From Diadophis punctatus similis (taxonomy: Eukaryota > Chordata > Lepidosauria > Squamata > Dipsadidae), in contig JALIGW010000026.1 of the NCBI GenBank assembly GCA_023053685.1, positions 1,419,384-1,483,383 on the forward strand: a DNA stretch of 64,000 nt, written 5' to 3'. Under the pieces are notes generated by a model, which saw only the letters and a program-made list of their open reading frames with translations, was not told the origin of the DNA and did no database searches. The position numbers were made by a program, and so were the translations under genes. Of the stretch, positions 15,340 through 25,300 are shown piece by piece (positions within the stretch are counted from its first letter, which is position 1; every line of letters starts with the position of its first letter).

Positions 15340-15605
15340 GATTAACAGAGTTGGAAGGGACCTTGCAGGTCATCTAAGGGTGTGTTTAGTTTAGGGATTT
15401 TCCCCTCGTGGGGATGAAGGACGAGGGTCTACATCCACATTAACCAGTGGAAGGGCTTGCCTCCAGAAATTGTGGGCGCTCCATCACTGATTAGGTTTTA
15501 AGAAGAGACTAGACAGTCACTTATCTGAAATGGTGTAGGTTCTCCTGCTTGAGCAGGGGGCTGGACTAGAAGACCTCCAAGATCCCTTCCAGCTCATTCA
15601 TTCTA
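15340..15605. repeat. CR1 3' fragments
   Basis: A short reverse piece (15,340-15,375) and a forward piece (15,445-15,605) show the usual CR1 tail landmarks. Confidence 0.6.
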
Positions 15606-16313
15606 TTCAGGGAGGGGCAACTAACGGTGAGAAATCTGGAAGCTGAGTCCTGGCGAGTGGACTTAAAAAAAGAAAAGAAGAAGAAGAAGCCGTGATTCAA
15701 AGTTCTCGATAACTTTACCTCGATGACTCAGAATCTTCACTGACATGCAGGTAAGAAACTTTACTCAAAAAATAAATTAGAAGCACGGCTATAGGGTTTC
15801 TGGCCTATTTCACTTCCTGCTCTCTTTTACTTTAGATTTGCTTTGAACTCTGCACATCCTCTTGGGAAACCAACCACCAACCTGTTTTTCCCATGAAGTG
15901 CTTGGCGCAGATGGGCGAGCAGCCAGGAGGCTGATGAGTCAACAAAAAAGGTTCCATTTGGAGGGAAAAGCTCATCATTCATGATGGGCTGAGTGGTGCC
16001 TTGAGATCTCCGAGTGGTCTCCCATTCAAGCACCAACAGGTTTGACTGTGCTTAGCTTTTTGAGATGGGACCTGCTTTGCCAAGGTGATGCCACTTGTTG
16101 TAACCTTGCTGAGGTACAGAAGCCTGATAGCTGCAACAAATAGCAGTACCTACACACACAGTAAACACTTATTCACACAGTTGGAAGAGGGCTTCCCATA
16201 CAACCTGCTACTGGGGAAAAGAATTCAAGATTTTCTGAGCGATACCTGTCCTGCCCCGGCTTGAATTCACCCAACCTTGAAGTCACCCTTGTGGGTCATT
16301 GGTTCCACCATCT
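15606..16313. other. Intergenic PRRX2-PTGES, no feature seen
   Basis: No gene or recognised repeat. Confidence 0.4.
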
Positions 16314-16563
16314 ACCGTATTTTTCGGAGTATAAGACGCACCTTTTTCCTCCCTAAAAGTGGCTGAAAATTTGGGTGCATCTTATACAGAAGAAGGTTTT
16401 TTAAAGTCCTAACCAGGAGATAAAATAATGTGCTGAAGCTGACCAGACTAAGGACGCTAGCCAGATGAATACCTGGTAGGCAGATTGTTTTCCCCTATTT
16501 TCCTCCCCAAAAACTAAGGTGCGTCTTATACTCCAGTGCGTCTTATACTCCGAAAAATACGGT
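16314..16563. mobile_element. MITE with ACCGTATTTTTCGGAG ends
   Basis: The terminal inverted repeats read ACCGTATTTTTCGGAGTATA at the left and its complement ending AAAAATACGGT at the right. TA flanks both ends. GACGCAC and GTGCGTC motifs lie next to the ends. It has no ORF. Confidence 0.7.
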
Positions 16564-17366
16564 AATTGCTTTTCCGCTTAGACATCCCCCCCCTTTAACA
16601 TTTATTGAGAATCTGATCATCTGTACTTTTAAATCTATGCATCTCAAGGACCTCCTACAACTCCCAGAATTCTCAGCGGTGTCTGTCCCCCGACTGGGGG
16701 ATTCTGGGAACTGAACAATTCCAATCTGAAGGGCCTCCAGACGTAGCAGGATGGAACTTTAAGAGGGTTGTATTCTAAAAAAAAAACAGGAGTTTTACGC
16801 AACGTTTAAAGAAACTCTCCACCAACTGCAAAGCTTATTTAAGAGAGCTTGGAGATAGAAATTGCCAGGAGTAAAAAAAGTCTTTTAATTTTGTTTTGAT
16901 TTGTTCAAATATGTATTTATTACAAACGGTGTGAAGATTAAGAGACAAGTCCATAACTCAACCCACGCTGGACTCTGAACTTCTCGTGGCTGGAATGGGC
17001 ACCCCAAGAGATTTCAGCTGATGTTAGCTGGCCTTCCAGATAAGAAAGTATCCCATCCTTCAACTGATGCAGGAGAAACTCTCTTCACTCACTCATACCC
17101 ACCCAAGTTGTGATGTTTCTGGCTTAAATTTCTCCGAAGCAAACCTGGACATTACAAAATCACCATCCACGCCTTACAAGCAGAGAGCAGGAGGTAAGAA
17201 ACCCATCCATTATAGTCTTTTTCTCCCAAAAGAGAGAGAAGCCAGAACTAGTTAACGATAACTCAGCCGTAAGGTGAAGCATTTATTTCTTCCCTTTGCG
17301 TTCTTGCTATCCCTTCACGTCCTCCCTTTAACGTCATGCAATGAGGACGAAGGCCATCGACGGTCG
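16564..17366. promoter_or_regulatory. PTGES 3' flank with candidate poly(A) signals (minus strand)
   Basis: On the minus strand AATAAA occurs at 17,287-17,282 and 16,921-16,916, giving a PTGES 3' UTR of roughly 100 or 450 bases. A decayed inverted-repeat MITE lies at about 16,630-16,730. No other gene is seen. Confidence 0.45.
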
Positions 17367-17613
17367 CTAACGTCTGATCACTGAAATGAGGATCTGAAAA
17401 GCCATGGAGAAACATGGGACCTGAGCCACGCTGTAGGCCACGGACCGGATGGGAGCTCTCAGCTTGAGGAGGTAGGCCGCACTGTGAACCATCCGGCCGA
17501 GGAAGAAAATCAGAAAATGGATCCGAGCCACCACCGGATTGGGATGCAGGAAGCTATAGACAGCCCCGAGGAAGAGAAATGGGAAGATGGTTTCCATGTC
17601 GTTGCGATGAACT
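17367..17613 (-). CDS. PTGES: PTGES exon 3
   Basis: It encodes transmembrane helices 2-4 and most of the active site (HRNDMETI, GRMVHSAAYLLKLRAPIRSV), with the stop at 17,369-17,367. The acceptor reads TTGTCTCCAG on the minus strand. Confidence 0.95.
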
Positions 17614-20600
17614 CTGGAGACAAGAGAAGGACACAGAAGAGGAACGTGGTTATGCTTAGTCCTGTAGACCCAACATCGGGAAGACTCACCTGGGCATCTG
17701 GGTACTATTATGGGGTTCCAGAAGAAAATGGACAGGTTAGAGCTGATTCAGAGGTGCCTGCTTTTTCAAGAGGCACCTGAACAACTTTGTTTTGGCTTGA
17801 AGATGTTCCGCTTCTCATCCAAGAAGCTTCCTCGGTTCTAAGCTGAAGAATGATGGAAGAAGTTTTTTGGATGAGTAGAAGCAAAACTTCTTCAAGTAAA
17901 AACGAAGATGTCCAGTTGCCTTTTGAAAAAGCACCTTTGGGCCAACCAGGACCTGGATGACGGAGAACCTCCACAGATTCAGAGGAGCATGCCAGAGATG
18001 GTACGGAGACTCGAGGACACAATTTCTGAACACAGTTGAAGGACCTTGTGTTTCAGTCTGGAGGACAGAAGTCTGAGAAGAGACCTGTTGGTCGTCTTCA
18101 GATATTTAGGAGAGAAATTCAGATCTGGGAGAGAAATTCTAATTTGGGAGAAAATTAATTCTGTGATCCTTTTTAGTCAACTAGTGAAATGCAAAACCTC
18201 TCTTTAAAATTTAAGCTTTGCAAAAGGAACAAACAGATTCTGCATTCCAATACAAGACACAATTATTCAGCGAATGAATTCTGTTAGGCTGGAAACTCCA
18301 CGACTGACTTAAATAACATTTAATCACATCATTAGAAAAAAAGAAAAGAAAAAAAGAAGAGAAAGCCTGCCAGATAATTACAATGAATATCGTCAAACTG
18401 GCTCCCCCAGTTAAATTCACAAGCTTTTGCCAGGAATCTCGGAGCAAAAACAAATCAGAGAAAGCCGTTTCCCAGCAAGTTACGGTTGGCTGGTTTCGCA
18501 AAAAAAAAATTGACAAACAACTTAAAAGCGAACTTCGATTTCATCTTTTTCTTGACTAGTGGAAAATCCCATCTAGCCCGAGTTGGCTGCAGTCCGAAAC
18601 AAACATGGCACCTAATTGGTGAATTGTAGCCTGCAGTCCATACCTCTAACTGGGTTCACACATTCGGCAAAGACGTGGCTTGTGTAATTGTGATTTATGG
18701 AAGACAGCCAAGCTGCTGTGGCCTAGAGGTGGAGCTCTTGCCTCGCAATCAGGAGGTTGTGAGTTCAATCCTAGGTAGAGGCAGATGTAGGGTCTCCTGC
18801 TTGGGCAGGGGGTTGGACTAGATGACCTGCAAGGTCCCTTCCAACTCTGTTAATCTGTTACTTGCAACAACAAAGGGCAAGGTTTGTACAGGTAGCCCTC
18901 AACTTACATCCATTTGCTTAATGACCATTCGCATAAAGAAGAATAGGAATCCAACTTCAAGACAAGGACTCAAGGCCAAAAGAACGTCCTCAACTCTAAG
19001 CTTGCATGGAATGACAACCACAGCTGGATTCCATCCCCACCTCCTCCAAGAGGCAAAAAAGTGTGTGGCTACCACAGTGGTGCTCTCCAGCCATTTCCTG
19101 TGGGTCTCATTCATGTACACACCAACCTTGGCCATCTCCCAAAGTTGTTAATGGGAGATTATATAAACAAGACAAGGTTATGACCCAAAGCACCCGACTT
19201 CAGCTACTTCCTGCCCGTATTTCAGCCCAGGGCATAAACACAACTCAGACTGAGCTCTTCTGTTGGTGGTGTTGAAGCTTAACCTTCTGTTGACCTAATT
19301 AAGGGATTTCTTGCCTAGGTATTATACTTTAGAGAAACTCTGCCCTCTTTGGCTAGGAAATTCAGACTGTAAATCATTCTTCGGCCCTCAAGGCAGGGAG
19401 GAAATACTGGGGGAAAAGGAATGAGTTACAACAAGTTCTCCTTGGGTTACACAGAGGTTGTAACAAAGGAAAACCGTAACACATCAAAAAATATAGAAAG
19501 AGGACAATCCAATCGCTTCACCAAGGCCTTTAGACATCAGTCATTCAATTGTCTACCTCGACTTCCTCTTTTTTCTGATGGGCCATTGAGTTCCTGCCTG
19601 TTCTCTTGATTTCTTCCAGAGTTGAGAAGAATCAGGTGACGAAGTAGCCTCCTTCACATGTTCTTCTCCATCATCCCTGGCTGTCATAAATATGAGCCAG
19701 TTGGCAAGCATCCAAATTTTGATTGTGTGACCATGGGGAGGCTGCCACTGAGAAAAATGGCCAAAAGCCACATTTTTCAATGCTGTTGTAACTTTGAACA
19801 GTCACTAAATGAACTGCTGTAAGTTGAGGACAACGTGTACTAGAGTCTAATGAATAACAGAATGACAGAGTTGGAAGGGGCCTTAGAGGTCTTCTAGTCC
19901 AACCCCCTGCTCAACAGAAAGCCGTTTACCATTTTAGATAATGGTCCAATCTCTTCTTTAAAACTTCCAGTGTTGGAGCATTGACAACTTCTGGAGGCAG
20001 GCTGTTCCACGGATTAATTGTTCTAACTGTCAGGAAATTTCTCCTTAGTTCTAAGTTGCTTCTCTCCTTGTTTAGTTTCCACCCGTTGCTTCTTGTTCTA
20101 CCCTCAGGTGCTTTGGAGAATAGCTTGACTCCCTCTTCTTTGTGGCAACCCCTGAGATATTGGAAGGCTGCTATCATGTCACCTTAGTCCTTATTTTCAC
20201 CAAACTAGAAATGAAAAGGTCTTTACAAGAAGCATTAAAGAGAGATTCAATCTAGAATTAAGGAGGAATTTCCCGACACTGAGAACAATTAACCAGTGGA
20301 ACAGCTTGCCTCCAGAAGCTGTGGGTTCTCCATCCCTGGAGATTTTAAAGAAAAGTTTGGACAATCATTCATCTGGGATGGTATGAAGTCTCCTGCCTTG
20401 TGCAGGGGTTGGACTAGAAGACCTCGGAGGTCCCTTCCAGCCCTTTGATTCTACAATTCTTTGAAAGATGTCTGCAGTTCCCAGGGTTTACCATCCCTCC
20501 CACCCCAACCAGAACTGCCAGGCTGGCAGAAAATACAATTAAACACGCTGGAAGGAATCCCATTAATTATAGTCAATTCATTGAAGGGCAACAAAGCTTA

Positions 20601-22277
20601 AATTTAAAAGGTATTTCTTTTTCCATCGGGTCTCCCCTCAGCTTTCCAAAAAAAAAAAAAAAAGGGCCGTCCAGCAAAATGCCACAGGATCTGGACGAAT
20701 GCCAGCCAGCCCTCAGCCATGGAGGCCACGTTCTTTGCAAACTAACCAAGCTGAACAATCCTACCCCCATTTTTTGCTTACAATCTGGAGCCAACTTTTT
20801 AGCTGAAAGCAAACAATATGTTGTAAATCTTCCCCAAACCCCCATTGCTTTCTCTGGAGTTCCTAAGGTGGAACAAACAAATTTTTTTTTAACCACCGTT
20901 GGCTGAAATAAGAACTTTTAAAAGTTAAATAAACAAAGGTCGCTTCCTCCTCCACCAATCAAATTCCTTTCTCTCGCCTGGAGAAGTCAAGATGATTCCC
21001 CTGGTTGAGGATTAAAGTGTTTAAAAAGTTTGCACTTCGGCAAGAAAAACCAAATGTAGAGATAGAGTGCAGGTGGTACCTGGCTCAATAATAATAACAA
21101 CTCTGAGAGTCCTAGTGGACAATCACTTAAATAGGAGCCAGCCGTGTGCGGCAGCAACCCCAAAAGCCAACACAATCCTAGGCTGCAGAATCAAGATCAC
21201 AAGAAGAGATAGTACCTCTTTATACTGCACAGGTGAGATCACACTTGGAATATTGCATCCAGTTTTAGTCACTGATACAACAACAACAAAACAACAACAA
21301 CAACAACAAATTGAGACCCTAGAAAGAGTGCCCAGAAGAGCAACAAAGATGGAAGCAGTGGTGGATTGCTTCCGGTTTGGACCGGTTCTTAGAACCGGTA
21401 GCGCTGGTGGCTTCTGTGCATGTGCAGAAGCATCGCTCGCATGCGTGCAAATTGGTGGTAAAAAAATTCACAACCCACCACTGGACTGGAGGCTAAATTA
21501 TACAGTGAATGGTTGAAGGAACCACATACGTGTAGACTAACGGAGGGAACCACATACGTGTAGACTAACGGAGAAAAGGATGGCACGATAGCGGTCTTCC
21601 AATATTTGAGGGGCTGCCTCAGAGAAGAAGGGGTCAACCTCTTCTCCAAAGCCCCTGAAGGCAGGACAAGAGGCAACGGATGGAAATTCATCAAGGAGAG
21701 AAGCAACCTAGGAGGAGAAACTTCATGACAACAATTAACCATTGGAGCCGCTTGCCTCCAAGAAGTTGTAGGTGCTCCATCACTGGAGGTTTTCAAAAAG
21801 AGATTGGGCAGCTATTTATCCAAAACGATATACGGTCTCCTTCTTGAGCAAGGGGTTGGACTAGAAGACCTCTAAGGTCCCTTCCAGTTCTCTTAATCTG
21901 CATTCTTTATTTTGCAACGGACCATAAATGGCCTATGTGGTGGAACAAGGAGAGGCACTTTTCACAGCCCTATTTCCTAAGTATTTTTACAAAAGGACAT
22001 AAAATGCCACCGGGGTATAAAAGAAACCTCTGTCCTGCTAAATAACCAGGCGAAGAATGCCAAGTGTGGGGAAAATGCTTTGTTAACCTGGGTTGCATAC
22101 TTTGCGAACTCAACACCCATCACTCCTTGGCACTTGAGTCTCACATTCCTTTTCAGATCAATCTCGTCATCGCCAGCCCCACTCGGGAAAACGGGAGATT
22201 TACAAGTCTGAAATTGCACAAGGCAGGATGTTTTTACATCAGGGGCCTCTGGTCTTTCTATCCAGGGTTGAATAAGA

Positions 22278-22347
<70 letters not shown>

Positions 22348-25300
22348 TATATGTGGGAAATCAGACTGATTAATTGGCAGGAGGAAGATTGCAAAATTAA
22401 TCACATCCCTTTGAAATGTAAGGCTATTCTGCTCTTTTTTTTTTAAGAGGCCTCCCTTTTCAGATAAATCAAAGTTTATTAGGCGATAAGATAAACTGCA
22501 TGTCTGGCATGCAAATTTTTGCTTCGAAAAGATGGGACACAGTTCCAGCGGTGAGGAAAAGTTCTGGGGACCTTCCCAAAAGATTTGGGGGACACAGGGG
22601 TCTCAGGCATGCCTTAAACCACAGCAGGCAAGCCACAATTGAGCCCCAGCCTAGATAAACCACCTATGGGCTTAGGGCAAAGTCTTGCTAGGCGGTCAAA
22701 ACTGGCTTGATAGAATTGATTGGCCAGCAATATTATTCTTGGTTAATTTGATGGGGGTGGGAGTGGAGGTGAGAAGGACCCTTCCCCCAAGGAAAAACAG
22801 ATCCATAGCACAGTGGAGACATGCTGGAAGAGAGAGAGGAGGAGGAGAGGAGCGAGAAGAACAGAAGAGAGGAGCAAGGAGAAGAGAGGAGCAAGGAGAA
22901 AAAGAGGAGAGGAGAGAGGAGAGGAGAGGAGAGAGTAGCGAGGAAAAGAAGAGGAGAGGAGCAAGGAGAAGAGGAGGAGAGAAGAGAGCGAGAAGAGGAG
23001 AGAAGAGAGGAGCGAGAAGAAGAGAAGAGAGGAGCAAGGAGGAGAGGAGGAGAGAAGAGAGGAGCAAGGAGCAAGGAGAAGATGAGAGAAGAGAGGAGCA
23101 AGAAGAAGAGGAGAGAAGAGGAGAGAGGAGCGAGGAGCAAGGAAAAGAGAGAAGAGAGGAGCAAGAAGAAGAGAGGAGTGAGGAGAAGAAGAGGAAAGGA
23201 GAGAGGAGAGAGGAGAAGAAGAGGAGAGGAGAGAGAAGCAAGGAGAAGAGGAGTGAAGAGGAGCAAGGAAAGGAGAGGAGAGAAGCCTATTCCGCTTGCA
23301 AGGCTCTTGTTACTAGAGCTATTCTAATCAAAGTAGTTGTAGGCCTACATGGTGCCTGTTTCTTCGTCTGGTCTACCTTGATGAGCTGACCGTGGTCGAT
23401 CCCCAAGATGACTTACCTGAGACACCTCTGCACATAGGGATCTTCTCTGTGGAACTCCAAGCCACCATGCTTCAGCGCATCCTCGGGATTGGCAAAAGCC
23501 TGGAGAGGACCAGAAGGAGAAGACAATGAACATCCAAGGAGAACATTCATCCAATCCCAATCGATGATGCTTCTTGGATGAGAAGCAAAACATCTTCTTC
23601 CACTTTTCCCTCAATAAACAACAACAATTCATTTGCCTTCTGCCAAAAAGAAGAGAAAATCTCCTTTGGGACAACTTGGATGACTGAGACTCTCCATAGA
23701 CGTCCAAGGAGGAAGTTCTCATCCCATCCCTTCATTCATATTCCACATGTAGTAAGTGGTGAATCAGGACAGACACAAGCAACCTCCATTGTCTGTTCTT
23801 CTCCGAGTGGCCTCTCTCCCATCTAGTAAACATTTTAATGTCTTTATCAAGTCTAAACATCCTCGTTAACACCCGGGAAAGGTGTGGCTCTTCTGCCTGG
23901 AGAAATGATGGATATTGTGAGAAGCAGCATTAAGTGTTTTTTTAGCCAACTTGTTTGCACACGTTCCCTGGGGAATTCTGGGAATTGAGGTTCGGACATA
24001 TTAAAGCATGCTCTCTGGGGAATTCTGGGAATTGAAGTCCAGACATCTTCAAATCCCAAAATCGAGAAATATCACAACCAATGAAACCATTGAAACCATC
24101 ATCCTTGAAGGAAGTTGATCCAGCTTCTCTGTAAAGACCCTCCAACTTGATTTCACTCAATTGAATAAATAATAATAATAAAGATTATTTTGCTCCCACC
24201 CGTTGCTCAGAAACAGCCCTTTCTGAACTCTCTGCCATGAGCCAAAAAAACTTTTTTACAAGAGAGAGCTGAAGAGGAGAAGCCATAACTTTGCTAGCAA
24301 AGATAAACAGTTCCTTCTGCTGCCTGCTCTAAAACCTTCATGGATTATGAATCCTGAAAAGTCAGGGTGTTTATTTTCCGCTGCTCATTTCTCTTGCTGT
24401 GAAGGGTTATCGGCTTCTCTGCAGACCGGCGTACCCTCCGCCCCCGCCCCTCGACAGCAGCCATGGTCCCTTATCGGCAACCTTCAAATCTTACACCCCT
24501 TTCTACCACTTCAAAACAGCTGCTTCTTATTAAAGAATAAAGCAGGATTGCAAAAGCATTGACGTCAGCCATTCCCTTCAAAAAATTTCCAAGAAAACTA
24601 TTTGAATATCCTATGTTTCAACACTTAAAAAAAAAAAAACCCAAATTTGAAATGTCATGCAATCCCCAATAAAAAAATTCCCATTATACCGCCAATGATG
24701 CAATTTTTTATTTTGACATCATCCATGGTAGGAAAATCTTGGTGGTAAGGTTTAAATGTAATACTGGAGTTCAATGTTGCACAAGAGTTTTAAAACTGTT
24801 ATGTTCTGGGGAATTCTGGGAGTTGAAGTCCATCCCTCTTAAGGTTGCAAGGATGGGAAAAAACACGGCTCACTCTTTGCGTTTAATAAAACCAAATTGC
24901 AGTGTTGGTTTTTTGGATTAGGGGTGACATGATGGCAGTGGTCCAATATTTGAGGGGCTGCCCCAAAGAACCTATTCTCCAAAGCACCTGAAGGCAGGAC
25001 AAGAAGCAACTGATGGAAACTCATCAAGGAGAGAAGCAACCTGGCATTAAGGAGGGATTTCCTGTGAGAACAATTAACCAGTGGAACAGCTTGCTACATC
25101 ACTGGAGATCCAGAACAATCAAGATTTAATGGCCTGGTGATCCCCAGGGCTTAATTTAGACATTTCTGCCTCAAATGTCAAATATCCCACTTAAACAGGA
25201 GAATATAGATTCCTCCATGCCTAAATCCAAGCATGAACAAGTTTTTAAAATGACACAATCTTTCTGTCGGGTGTGCCATGGAGTTATGCACCTGGCCTTC

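Noticed and set aside
22685..23389. 234-residue Glu/Arg-rich frame
   Set aside because: It follows the homopurine tract; no family similarity or splice signals.
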